Assembly: GCA_951812645.1 (NCBI GenBank)
Contig: CATOSM010000001.1
Span: 1,467,560-1,531,559, forward strand
Length of the DNA stretch: 64,000 nt
Source of the DNA: an uncultured Candidatus Nitrosopumilus sp.
GTDB taxonomy: Archaea; Thermoproteota; Nitrososphaeria; Nitrososphaerales; Nitrosopumilaceae
Reading direction: 5' to 3'
Made by a program: the position numbers and the translations under genes. This document shows, in pieces, positions 52,970 through 61,692 of this stretch. Under the pieces are notes generated by a model. The model worked only from the letters and a program-made list of their open reading frames with translations. It had not been told where the DNA came from and did not search any database. Position 1 is the stretch's first letter. The number at the start of each line of letters is the position of its first letter.

Positions 52970-54880
52970 ATGTCTGAAAAGACTAAAGTCAACATTACAC
53001 CTGACAAAAGCCTTATTCAGAAACTGGGTTTAACAGGTTACAAGACAGAACAAGCTATTGCAGAATTAATAGATAATTCAATCGATGCTAGATTCCCTGG
53101 AAAAATAGAACAGATTGACGTAATTCTGAATTACGAATCTAATGCAATCAGAGTGATAGATGATGGATCTGGAATGGATCTCAAAGAACTAGAAAATGCA
53201 CTTACTATTGCAAAAAGTAGTAGAACCGATGTAACACAATTGGGAAAATTTGGATTGGGTATGAAAAGTGCTTGTTCTACTTTGGGAAAATCATTTAGAA
53301 TAACAACGTCAAAAATAAATTCAGAATTTGAATATGTTGCACAATATGATGAAGACAAATGGTTGGATGATAAATCCCTTGACTGGTCAAATTTTGAAAT
53401 AGAAAAAATCAAAAAATCAAAAAATTCTAATGGCACTAGTATCATAATATCAAAACTTAAAATTCCATTATATCCAAATCAGACTTCCCGATTTAAAAAA
53501 AGATATGGAATACGCTATGGACCTCATTTACAGAATAAACAAATTCGTTTAAGAATCAATTCACGTCCGTGTGAATCTGCAGTTCCAGTTATACAAAAAG
53601 ATAGTAAGAGAGAATTAGATATCAAACTTCCTAGTGGAAATCATCTAACAGGTTGGATAGGTTTGCTTGAAAAACGATCAATTAAAGGCGATTATGGAAT
53701 TCATTTATTCAAAAATGGTAGATTGATAAACGCTTTTGCTGATTTTGGTTTTTCAAGACATCCAGAAGTTGCAAAAATTATGGGCGAAATTTCTTTAGAT
53801 CACGTTCCTGTAAATTTTCATAAGACCGGATTTATTGAAGATTCCTTAGAATACAAAGAAGCAAAAAATGGTTTCAAAAATAATGAAATTGTAAAAAATA
53901 CGCTAAAAACTGCAGGTTCTCAAGGCACTTCTCTATCGTCATTAGAGCCAATCTTTGATGATCTTAGTGGTAAATCAGGAAGTGGTGCAATAGATACAAA
54001 AATTAGTGCGACAAATGCAAAAGAATTACTTCAAAAAGCAGAATCATTCACTCTTCATGATCAAAATCACGTATTCAACATATTGTTCGTGGATGGAAAG
54101 AATGAAGATGAATTATATTTCATTGATAATTCCTCAGAAACGCCTGTAGTGGTGATTAATCGAGATCATTTGGCATTTAAGACCATGAAAAATCCTATTT
54201 TTCTGATAGGACTAATTTACACTGAAGTAAAATTATTGTTAAAAAACAAGTCTGTAGATAGTGAGTTTTTACGTGAAAGAAATAAGAATTGGACGACATT
54301 TCTCAATAAATGGTCAAATAAAGAAGAAACTCAAGGACGCACAAAAAAAGTACTAGAATCCGAATCAAAGTATCTAATTTCAAGTGATTTAACTGAACTC
54401 ATAGATTATCTAGAATCTAACTTTGAACATAATTTCCAATTTACTGGATTAAGTACATTGTACGCACATTTGCAAAATGCTTATGGAAAAATTGTCTATC
54501 ATTTACACACTGTGAAAGGATCTGGACAGCAGTTACAAGAAATAGTAGGAAGTTCCGAACACGGAAAAATTTTTGTTATTTTGCTAAATCCTAATAGGAC
54601 TGATTTACAAAATGCCATGGATTTTTCTGAAAAAAATAAATTTATTGTAATTAGAGAATATGCTGAAAAACCTACTACTCAATGGGCATCAGCTGAAAAA
54701 GCTTGGCTTGATCTATATTCAGAAAGCAAAAAAAATCTTTTATTAATTCCACACAATGAAGTTTTTATAATTTTGGGTAATCTCCTTGAAAGCCATTTAA
54801 TTAATGTCGATAAGTTGAAATCATTAGCGAAACATAGGCATCAATTAGATGAAATTCTAGAATTTTTGGAGAATGATTAA
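52970..54880 (+). CDS. GHKL (HSP90/MORC-like) ATPase
   Basis: A 636-residue protein with a complete N-terminal GHKL ATPase: motif N is AELIDNSIDARF (Glu32, Asn36), G1 is VIDDGSGMD (62-70), and G2 is QLGKFGLGMKSACSTLG (90-106). A transducer-like S5 domain follows (about 190-290, with HLFKNGRLINAF). The C-terminal half (350-636) is an unrecognised alpha/beta region, with VFNILFVDGKNEDELYF and a Rossmann-like FVILLNPNRTDLQ. There is no histidine-kinase phosphoacceptor domain, and the C-terminus is not that of HSP90, MutL or TopoVIB, so MORC-type is the best label. Prokaryotic MORC-like ATPases are frequent in defence loci. Its TAA is followed at once by the next gene's TTG. Confidence 0.8.
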   Translation: MSEKTKVNITPDKSLIQKLGLTGYKTEQAIAELIDNSIDARFPGKIEQIDVILNYESNAIRVIDDGSGMDLKELENALTIAKSSRTDVTQLGKFGLGMKSACSTLGKSFRITTSKINSEFEYVAQYDEDKWLDDKSLDWSNFEIEKIKKSKNSNGTSIIISKLKIPLYPNQTSRFKKRYGIRYGPHLQNKQIRLRINSRPCESAVPVIQKDSKRELDIKLPSGNHLTGWIGLLEKRSIKGDYGIHLFKNGRLINAFADFGFSRHPEVAKIMGEISLDHVPVNFHKTGFIEDSLEYKEAKNGFKNNEIVKNTLKTAGSQGTSLSSLEPIFDDLSGKSGSGAIDTKISATNAKELLQKAESFTLHDQNHVFNILFVDGKNEDELYFIDNSSETPVVVINRDHLAFKTMKNPIFLIGLIYTEVKLLLKNKSVDSEFLRERNKNWTTFLNKWSNKEETQGRTKKVLESESKYLISSDLTELIDYLESNFEHNFQFTGLSTLYAHLQNAYGKIVYHLHTVKGSGQQLQEIVGSSEHGKIFVILLNPNRTDLQNAMDFSEKNKFIVIREYAEKPTTQWASAEKAWLDLYSESKKNLLLIPHNEVFIILGNLLESHLINVDKLKSLAKHRHQLDEILEFLEND

Positions 54881-55891
54881 TTGAGTTTATACTATTCTCA
54901 ATATTTAGATTCAGAATTTATTTTGAAAACTGCCGAAAATAATGGTTTTGCAATTCCATCAAATTTGGAACGATTTATCATGGATTTTGAATTACAATAT
55001 CAAATTAGCCAACAACTCAATTGCGTTGTTCGTGGTGGAATGTGTGTTCCATTTCACATAGGTGCGAAACGATTAAGTGTCGATATTGATCTTATGACTG
55101 ATCAAACTAAAAATGAAATTGATAAAGTAATGAATGAAATTGGAAACTCTTTTCCTGAATTATTGATAAAAAAAATCAATCCTAGAAATCCTTTGCCAGT
55201 GGAAAATCTTGTTTCTTACAATGTTGAATTTAAATCCTGTTTGGGTGGTTCTACTGGTGTAAAAATTGACTTTGCTTCTGATATGAATCTAAAAATTCCT
55301 AAAAAAGTCTCTCAGAAAACTGATATATTTTCTGTTCAAATTGATCATACTGTATCTGTTTTATCTCGTGGAGCATTAATTGGTGATAAAATAAGCACAC
55401 TGGCAATAAACTCTATTGGAGTCCAACAAAACACAGTACATGTTCCAAAACAAGTTTTTGATGTAGCTGGTTTATTAAATTCTATAGACAAAGAAACTGT
55501 ATCCGAGATTTTCACAAGTTTTGATACACTTACTACACAAAAAATTCAAAATTATACAAATTCCCCATCACCCACAATTAATGATATCCTAAGAGATATT
55601 GATTCTTCTCTTGCAACTTTACTTACAAAAGATTTTTCCTTGACCTCTCAACATAATTCTACTTATGGAAGTTTTACATCTACACTGTTAGGTTCCAGCG
55701 TTGGACATTATTCAAAATCAGATCATATTGAAGATATCTTGTTAATTCAATTAATTTCTAAATTTATTCCTCAGATTTCTTCTGATTCGTCAAATTATAC
55801 AGACAAGGTGAAAAATACTTTAGATGAACTTCAACGATTAAAACATGTAGAAAGTAAAAATGCATCTGATGTGCGAAAAAAATCTTATTAA
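54881..55891 (+). CDS. AbiEii/AbiGii-like nucleotidyltransferase
   Basis: A 336-residue protein whose N-terminal third has the pol-beta nucleotidyltransferase signature of the AbiEii toxin family: VVRGGMCVPFHIGAKRLSVD at residues 49-68, then IDL, with the catalytic Asp69/Asp71 and the upstream GG (52-53). VKIDFASDMN near 128-135 could supply the third acidic residue, and SRGALIGDKISTLA matches the family's later Lys-containing helix. The C-terminal ~150 residues are helical and not recognised. It begins with TTG directly after the ATPase stop, without a spacer, so the proteins are made together. No AbiEi-type antitoxin is adjacent. A role in defence or as a toxin is inferred. Confidence 0.75.
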   Translation: MSLYYSQYLDSEFILKTAENNGFAIPSNLERFIMDFELQYQISQQLNCVVRGGMCVPFHIGAKRLSVDIDLMTDQTKNEIDKVMNEIGNSFPELLIKKINPRNPLPVENLVSYNVEFKSCLGGSTGVKIDFASDMNLKIPKKVSQKTDIFSVQIDHTVSVLSRGALIGDKISTLAINSIGVQQNTVHVPKQVFDVAGLLNSIDKETVSEIFTSFDTLTTQKIQNYTNSPSPTINDILRDIDSSLATLLTKDFSLTSQHNSTYGSFTSTLLGSSVGHYSKSDHIEDILLIQLISKFIPQISSDSSNYTDKVKNTLDELQRLKHVESKNASDVRKKSY

Positions 55892-56379
55892 TTCAATCTC
55901 CTCTGAAAGCACTATTAATCGAAAAATTCTAAAAAATATTCCTCTTTCTCATGCATTTCTTGCCATAGAACATGACAAGTAAAATTAAGAAATATAATTG
56001 ACACAAATTCTAAAGTGATTTTTTGAATTCAATGAAAAGCTTCATTTTTGTAGGTTTGTACTAATTGTATACTAAAACTACTACTTCATTAGGCGTAACT
56101 GAATTAAAATCCCACAATAGTGTTTTGAAATCCATCAAATTTATTCAATTTCGAGACTCAAATTGTAGATTAAACTTATGGAGTCTTAATGGTGTAACGA
56201 ATATCTCTTAAAAAATACAGACGTAAAAAAGTAATCATATTTTTTTCCTAGTAAAAAATCAATATTCTAATTTTCAAATAACTATGCTTTAATGTGCAGT
56301 CAATATTCTCTAAATCTATATTGATTTGAAGATCAATCATGAATCAGAACACATCTTCTAATTTAACAATAAGCAGTTA
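55892..56379. other. Intergenic stretch of about 490 bases without a supported gene
   Basis: It is AT-rich, with stops in all frames. T-runs after 55892 could end the defence-like operon. I see no RNA gene, repeat array or conserved coding segment. Confidence 0.5.
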
Positions 56380-56742
56380 CTATTTGAGTAAGCTGCAATT
56401 ACAATGCATTTTGAAATTACCTTTCTTGGTTGCCCACTTCAGTAAAGGAATTATTGCAATACGTAGTTCTTTTCCTCGTTTTGTTAGAGTATATTCTATT
56501 CATGGAGGAATCTCATTGAATGGCTCCCTTGAGATAATGTCTTCTTCTTGAAGTTCTTTTAGCATTGACGCCAGAGTTGATGGACTAATTCCCTTTAGTT
56601 CCTCAAGTAGATCATTATACCTGAGTGAACCATGATTTTCTATTTCATTCACCAATAATAAAGTCCATTTCTTACCTATCTTTTCAATTATTCCATCAAG
56701 TGGGCACAAACAAACTGCATTACTATGATTATGCAAAGTCAC
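56380..56742 (-). pseudogene. HxlR-family transcription regulator with a premature TGA
   Basis: The frame from 56742 encodes a winged-helix HxlR regulator: CPLDGIIEKIGKKWTLLLV near the N-terminus, FNELLEELKGISPSTLASML-like helix-turn-helix (here YNDLLEELKGISPSTLASML) and the wing EDIISREPFNEIPP. A TGA at 56500-56502 then interrupts it. Reading through gives IEYTLTKRGKELRIAI and LLKWATKK, exactly the family's C-terminal continuation after Pro-Pro-Arg/Thr-Val. A single C-to-T change of CGA would produce this stop. The 80-residue product lacks the dimerisation helix, so it is probably inactive. Confidence 0.78.
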
Positions 56743-56743
56743 T

Positions 56744-56793
56744 ACTATACTTCGAACTTTGGATTTTAAATACTTTGATTCTTGTAGTATAGT
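56744..56793. promoter_or_regulatory. Inverted repeat in the HxlR divergent intergenic region
   Basis: ACTATAC (56744-56750) and GTATAGT (56787-56793) are inverted relative to each other, one beside the HxlR start and one before the divergent membrane-protein gene. This is where an autoregulatory operator would be expected. The arms are short, so chance is possible. Confidence 0.35.
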
Positions 56794-56823
56794 GTGTCAG
56801 AAATCATTCAAAGGGAAACTAGT

Positions 56824-57263
56824 GTGGAACTGGGATTAACAATAATTGCAATTATTCTGTGGGGCATCAGCAAGCTTGTTGTTACTTCCTTCATTAGGTA
56901 TAATTCCTTATGCGTCATTTAGAGATGTTGTAATTACCCCATCAGTTGTAATCATATTTGCAATAGAAATGCTATCACGTTCAAAATTTCCTAGAATAAC
57001 AAACAGGTTATTTGTGTGCATGGCAGCAGGTGCTATTGCATCATTTGCACTTGAAGCAATACGCATTCCAGCTTCTTGTAACCACTGTAGGACTGTCATA
57101 TGCCGTAGGCGGTTCCTTGCAGTCAGGAAAGATGCAGAGAATCAGGCTGGAGGAAAACACAGTACGATTCCTGGTGTTGCTGGCAGTTGCAATAATTGAC
57201 GGTGTGGTGATTTTTCCGCTAGTGCCGATTGATGCACAGATTCATCTCTTCGGAGAATGTTAG
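56824..57263 (+). pseudogene. Multi-spanning membrane protein broken by two frameshifts
   Basis: Three phases together give one hydrophobic protein. The first is VELGLTIIAIILWGISKLVV from the GTG at 56824, the second SLGIIPYASFRDVVITPSVV through FALEAIRIPA, and the third VTTVGLSYAVGGSLQSG through FPLVPIDAQIHLF to the TAG at 57261. Shifts are needed near 56880 and near 57075. Four or more membrane segments are implied. The family is not recognised. It is divergent from the HxlR regulator, which is also broken, so this may be a decayed regulator-target pair. Confidence 0.55.
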
Positions 57264-57623
57264 AGCCTCTTTTAAAATATCTATTTGATAGAAATTCATG
57301 TTATCATTACTATTGCATTTCTCGTAGAATTGTTTGGTTTCTTTTTTTGTAGGTTCAGATCCGTTTAAAAAGAAATCACTCAATTCTGACATTGTTAAAT
57401 CATGTTTTATCAATGACGAGTTGATACCGTATGAACTTCCCAAATCTAAAACATTGATGGGTCTGGACAACGTGCCTTCAAGTTGTTCTATGATGGAGTT
57501 GTACAACGGTTTTGTGGAATCTGGTATGTCATATTCCAACCTATCCATTTCCTTTAGGTATTCATATGGGGAATCTTGCGTGTAAATATCTGTAAAATCT
57601 TTTTTTACTTTTAATTCATCCAT
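57219..57623 (-). pseudogene. Class I SAM-dependent methyltransferase, 3'-truncated
   Basis: The 134-codon frame starts well (MDELKVKKDFTDIYTQDSP) and contains the SAM-binding motif I as INVLDLGSSYGINSSLI near residue 80. It ends soon afterwards in INRH*. Typical members continue for another 100-150 residues with motifs II-IV. The break coincides with the 3' end of the convergent membrane pseudogene, so a deletion or rearrangement at about 57220-57260 probably removed the rest. Confidence 0.6.
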
Positions 57624-57993
57624 GTTGGAGTAGTGATGTTATTCCGCCCTTAATAAAACCCGTATAATGATCTAGTCGTGAAATAAGGTTTTGGTTGTTT
57701 TTTATAATTTCAAAAAACTAAATCTCTAACACTGGTACAATTGAAATTTTCTTTTGCAGTTATCCAGATTTTATGTAATTGACAACCATGTTCAGAGAAT
57801 TTTCTGGATTCATATGGGATTTAATTTCTGGAAACTAGATTTCATCATCAGATTCCATTCATATAAGATCCTGCTCAACGTCAATAATTTTATTTACACA
57901 TCAGACATTTTTTGTAAAAAAACTCCGTAAAGATATGTTACATCCATAGAGAACATTCACCAACCTTAAATCTCATATCTACTATTTTACATC
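57624..57993. other. Intergenic stretch of about 370 bases without a supported gene
   Basis: AT-rich and without long frames. It holds the promoters of the methyltransferase fragment (minus strand) and of the exported protein at 57994. No other element recognised. Confidence 0.5.
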
Positions 57994-58470
57994 ATGACCA
58001 AAGTGTTAATCCCAACGCTTCTGTTGTCTTTTTTGACAGTGGTGATGGTTCTTGGCTCAGTCACTCCTGCCATGGCAGATTCTTCTGGTGATGGTGGTGA
58101 CAAATCATACAAAAAATATCGTGTAATGCCAATAGGAGATTCAGAAGGAACAATTGAGATTACCGAAGATTCAGACAAGGCAAAGCTCAAGGAGCAGGTA
58201 ATGCCACTGCACGAAGTAGCTGCAGGATATGAGGACATCCACAAGGCAAAGCTTGGCCAAGCAGTAAATGATGGTGGCAAGTACTATCTTGTATGGAAGC
58301 TTGTAAGTTACAGTTATGATGCAGAATCAGATTCCAAGACAAAGACAATCTATGTTCTTGATGCAGGCAACGGTGTAGCACTTACAGAACCAATAACAAA
58401 AGAAGGGGGTTCATGTGGTGACAAAGAAAAGAAGTCACAGTCTACCAGAACATCCGGAGATAACGCATGA
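57994..58470 (+). CDS. Small exported protein of unknown function
   Basis: A 158-residue protein with a clear signal peptide (about residues 1-28, core LLLSFLTVVMVLGSV, cut near AMADSS). The mature part holds a region like a small sensor or PepSY-sized domain (GYEDIHKAKLGQAVNDGGKYYLVWKL), a strand TKTIYVLDAGNG and a charged tail with one Cys. No catalytic or membrane segment is seen beyond the signal. It lies 22 bases before a membrane-protein gene, so the two may act together. Confidence 0.6.
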   Translation: MTKVLIPTLLLSFLTVVMVLGSVTPAMADSSGDGGDKSYKKYRVMPIGDSEGTIEITEDSDKAKLKEQVMPLHEVAAGYEDIHKAKLGQAVNDGGKYYLVWKLVSYSYDAESDSKTKTIYVLDAGNGVALTEPITKEGGSCGDKEKKSQSTRTSGDNA

Positions 58471-58492
58471 CCCATTTTTTTATTGATGCAAT

Positions 58493-58885
58493 ATGAATAA
58501 AATCGACATTCTATTTTATGCGGCAGCCGCAACTACTGCAATTGCAGGAATCATTCATGTAGTTTTAGGATATGATTCAAGCAGGATCAACACACAGATC
58601 CTATTTCTTGTTGGAGGTGCCGCACAGATTTTTTGGGCAGTTCCAATGGCAAGAAAATGGGGACCTGTATGGTATAGTGTAGGTCTTGGAGGAACAATAA
58701 TCTTTATTCTAATTTGGGTAATTACCAGAATTCCTGATAATTTCATTACAGGAAGGGGTGGCAGAATCAGCGACAACGGAATCTTAACTGAGGTGTTTCA
58801 AATAGCATTTGTGGCACTAGTAATTGCCATTCTGGTATTAGAAAGAAAGTCAATAATCAAGGGGATGAAGACTGACAGGTCTTGA
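58493..58885 (+). CDS. Small four-helix membrane protein
   Basis: A 130-residue protein with four hydrophobic segments (about 7-25, 34-50, 60-79 and 100-121) and short loops, one holding GRGGRISDNG. This size and pattern is common among uncharacterised thaumarchaeal membrane proteins. No channel or enzyme motif is recognisable. It follows the small exported protein closely, so the two are probably one transcript. Confidence 0.6.
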   Translation: MNKIDILFYAAAATTAIAGIIHVVLGYDSSRINTQILFLVGGAAQIFWAVPMARKWGPVWYSVGLGGTIIFILIWVITRIPDNFITGRGGRISDNGILTEVFQIAFVALVIAILVLERKSIIKGMKTDRS

Positions 58886-58984
58886 TGATAAAACGTATGC
58901 TGTTTGTTTTTTCCTTGAACTACCCTTGAATATTTGCATGTCTGACACAATAATAGATAAATCAAATACACTGAAGGTAACAAT

Positions 58985-60208
58985 ATGCAGTTGAATCTAG
59001 CGTTATTTTTGGTTGCAATTGTATCTATTTTTGCCAGTGTTTCTACTATTCATGCAGAAGAATCTGATTCAATCACAATAAAAGAATGGGGTATTCCGAC
59101 TCCTGATTCTGCACCGCACGATGTTGTTGTTGGTACAAATGGCATGATATGGTTTACTGAGATCAACGCAAACAAGATTGGCATGTTCAATCCCGATACC
59201 GAAGAGTTCAAAGAGTTTCCAATCCCGACACCTTCTTCGCGTCCTCATGGTCTTGTAACAGATGAATCAGGAAATGTATGGTTTACCGAAGTCGGTGCAG
59301 GACAGATTGGAAAGATGGATATCCAGACTGAAACTATAACTGAATTCCCAACTCCTACCCCCAATTCAGGGCCGCACACTCCAATCTTTGCAGATCAAAA
59401 TACACTGTGGTTTACAGAACAGAGGGCATCCCAGATTGGGAAGATGGATATTACAACCGGAGACATTGAGGAATTCAAAACACTCACACCATCTGCAAAC
59501 CCTTATGGAATAATATCTGATGATGCAGGCAATGCATGGTTTGCTGAACTTAGAGGGCATCACATAGGAAGAGTTGATGCGGTAACAGGCGAGGTTACAG
59601 AACATGCCCCGCCAACTGAAGACAGCGGCCCACGAAGAATCGCGATTGACAGTAATGGCATTTTATGGATTACTCAATACAATGCAGGAAAGATAGCAAG
59701 TTTTGATCCAAATACAAGCGAGTTTATTGAATATGATACTAGTTCTGAATCTTCTGGCCCATATGCAATTTGGGTAGATCCTTATGACAATGTGTGGTTT
59801 AGTATGACTGGCATTTACAAGATGGGAAAACTAGATCAAAGCACACAAACAATTGAGGAATATGATATGCCATCACCTGAAACTCACATCAAGTTCATTC
59901 ATTCAGATGACAAAGGAAGCATATGGTTTCCAAACTATAACAACAACAAGATTGGGGTGATGCTTGCAGATGTATCACAAAACAAAGAAGAGTCAGCAAA
60001 AACCACATCTGTTCCAAAACAAAACTTGGCATACTTTCCACCTCCATTAAAACAGATTAAGAGCGGAACAAATCCTACCAATGTCACATGTACTGAAGGA
60101 CTAGAGTTAGTGCTGAGATTCTCAGATGGAAATCCAGCATGCATCAAACCAACTTCTGTTGGGAAACTGATTGAAAGAGGATGGGCAATTCATGTATTAC
60201 CAGACTGA
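58985..60208 (+). CDS. Exported Vgb/SMP-30-like beta-propeller protein (streptogramin-lyase-like)
   Basis: A 407-residue secreted protein with a signal peptide (about 1-24, ending IHA). Six to seven propeller blades follow, each with a GxVWFTE/GxIWFTE strand and an NKIGxxxP or QIGKMD turn (for example NGMIWFTEINANKIG and GNVWFTEVGAGQIG). This is the virginiamycin B lyase family fold, whose members are mostly of unknown substrate. After a linker the last ~35 residues form a separate Cys-containing module (CTEGLELVLRFSDG, then ACIKP and RGWA) that I associate with many exported thaumarchaeal proteins. It is unlikely to be a true antibiotic lyase. Confidence 0.75.
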   Translation: MQLNLALFLVAIVSIFASVSTIHAEESDSITIKEWGIPTPDSAPHDVVVGTNGMIWFTEINANKIGMFNPDTEEFKEFPIPTPSSRPHGLVTDESGNVWFTEVGAGQIGKMDIQTETITEFPTPTPNSGPHTPIFADQNTLWFTEQRASQIGKMDITTGDIEEFKTLTPSANPYGIISDDAGNAWFAELRGHHIGRVDAVTGEVTEHAPPTEDSGPRRIAIDSNGILWITQYNAGKIASFDPNTSEFIEYDTSSESSGPYAIWVDPYDNVWFSMTGIYKMGKLDQSTQTIEEYDMPSPETHIKFIHSDDKGSIWFPNYNNNKIGVMLADVSQNKEESAKTTSVPKQNLAYFPPPLKQIKSGTNPTNVTCTEGLELVLRFSDGNPACIKPTSVGKLIERGWAIHVLPD

Positions 60209-60250
60209 AAAAATGAAAACAACAATTCCATAATATTTGCAACAGGAGAT

Positions 60251-60922
60251 TTGGAAATAGAGACAACAAACGTTTCATACTTTGGAAGTTCTAATGGATA
60301 TCTGGCAAAGCCTACTGCAGATGGACAATATCCTGCAATTGTAATGATTCATGAGTGGTGGGGTCTAACTGACAACATTAAGCAGATGGCTGAAAAATTG
60401 GCATCTCATGGCTATGTTGTGTTGGCAGTAGACCTGTATGAAGGACAGGTTGGAACAACGGCTGATGAGGCTAGACAGTTGAGAAGCTCCTTTGAGCAAT
60501 CCCAATGGACAGAAAACATGAATACTGCAGTGTCATATATTGAAGAAAATCATTCTCCATCCAGTCTGGGTTCCATTGGCTGGTGCTTTGGAGGGGCACA
60601 ATCACTTAATCTCGCACTAAACAATGAAGACATGGATGCAACTGTAATCTATTATGGTCAATTAGTGACAGACACTGAAGAACTATCCAAGATTGACTGG
60701 CCCGTACTAGGAATATTTGCAGAGCTTGACAATGGAATTCCACCAGAAACAGTAAATGAGTTTGAATCTTCTCTGGATGAAGTTGGGATTGAAAACGACA
60801 TTTACATTTATCCTGATGTAAATCATGCATTTGCTAATCCCTCTGGTGACAGATATGCACCTGATGAGTCAAAGGATGCATGGCAAAAAACATTGAAATT
60901 TTTTGAGAATAATCTGAGTTAG
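60251..60922 (+). CDS. Dienelactone hydrolase-family alpha/beta hydrolase
   Basis: A 223-residue soluble hydrolase of the dienelactone hydrolase type. The nucleophile is Cys112 in GSIGWCFGGA, Glu35 lies in IHEWWGL, which supports the Cys in this family, and the catalytic His is in DVNHAFANPS near residue 193. The fold and length match. The natural substrate is unknown; esters or lactones are likely. The TTG at 60251 is the start. Only 42 bases separate it from the propeller gene upstream. Confidence 0.85.
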   Translation: MEIETTNVSYFGSSNGYLAKPTADGQYPAIVMIHEWWGLTDNIKQMAEKLASHGYVVLAVDLYEGQVGTTADEARQLRSSFEQSQWTENMNTAVSYIEENHSPSSLGSIGWCFGGAQSLNLALNNEDMDATVIYYGQLVTDTEELSKIDWPVLGIFAELDNGIPPETVNEFESSLDEVGIENDIYIYPDVNHAFANPSGDRYAPDESKDAWQKTLKFFENNLS

Positions 60923-60992
60923 TAGAAATTATATCGAAATTACCGCAACCACGTGGAAATCAATTTGGAGGAAATGAGAAATATTCTTCAAT

Positions 60993-61643
60993 TTATGGTC
61001 TAGTAGTTAGTTCAAGTGGAATATCTACACTTCCAAATGGTTCATCAATCAAAAGAGAATATTCTCTTGAAGGATCATACTCAAAGTCAACATAGTTTCC
61101 ATACCCCTGTCCTGGTCCAAATATGATGTTGAGAGGTTTTGTCTGACTGGGATTGATTCCAATGTTACCAGCTGCAAAATTATTTGAAGAGAAAATGTAT
61201 TTTGTTTCACTGTCCCAGACATGATAATTGCACGATACTGCTCCTGAACAATGAAGCACGACTATATCCGATGAGCCGGTGTTTTCTGCCAGCATCTCCA
61301 GGTTAAAGACTGCCATCCCATGATCAGAGACTTCAACTTCTCCTCCTGCATAGTAGTATGTGATTGGCCCTACGACAAATGTTTGGGATTTTTGCTTGAA
61401 TTCTAATTCCTTAATCTCATTTTTAATTGGATATTCACATTCTGCAACAAGTCGTGGATTATCCTCATCCATGCACGGCTTCAAATTCTCGTTAAGTGTT
61501 TTCAGTCTTTTCTCAAAATCAATTGGCATTATTTCTTGTTGCTCTTGCTCGATCATGTCATAGCTGGGAGGAATATAGCTGTTGACAAATACGACAACAA
61601 CAAAAGATACGAATGCAATCAAGCCCAGATAGATTTTCTTCAT
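60993..61643 (-). CDS. Membrane-anchored extracytoplasmic protein of unknown function
   Basis: A 216-residue protein with an N-terminal membrane anchor (about residues 5-22), a helical stretch with two Cys (CMDEDNPRLVAECEY) and a beta-rich outside domain (FVVGPITYYYAGGEVEV, DIVVLHCSGAVSCNYHVWD). Four cysteines in the mature part suggest disulphides. No known domain is visible. It is probably transcribed alone. Confidence 0.6.
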   Translation of the reverse strand: MKKIYLGLIAFVSFVVVVFVNSYIPPSYDMIEQEQQEIMPIDFEKRLKTLNENLKPCMDEDNPRLVAECEYPIKNEIKELEFKQKSQTFVVGPITYYYAGGEVEVSDHGMAVFNLEMLAENTGSSDIVVLHCSGAVSCNYHVWDSETKYIFSSNNFAAGNIGINPSQTKPLNIIFGPGQGYGNYVDFEYDPSREYSLLIDEPFGSVDIPLELTTRP

Positions 61644-61692
61644 GATTTTTTATCTCCAATTTTGTTATCTGAATAAAAAAAAGAAGATGAGG

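Noticed and set aside
55892..56379. CRISPR array or tRNA in the AT-rich gap
   Set aside because: No regular repeat units and no cloverleaf were found.
58985..60208. Streptogramin resistance gene
   Set aside because: The fold matches the virginiamycin B lyase family, but an ammonia-oxidising archaeon has no need for it and most members have other or unknown roles.
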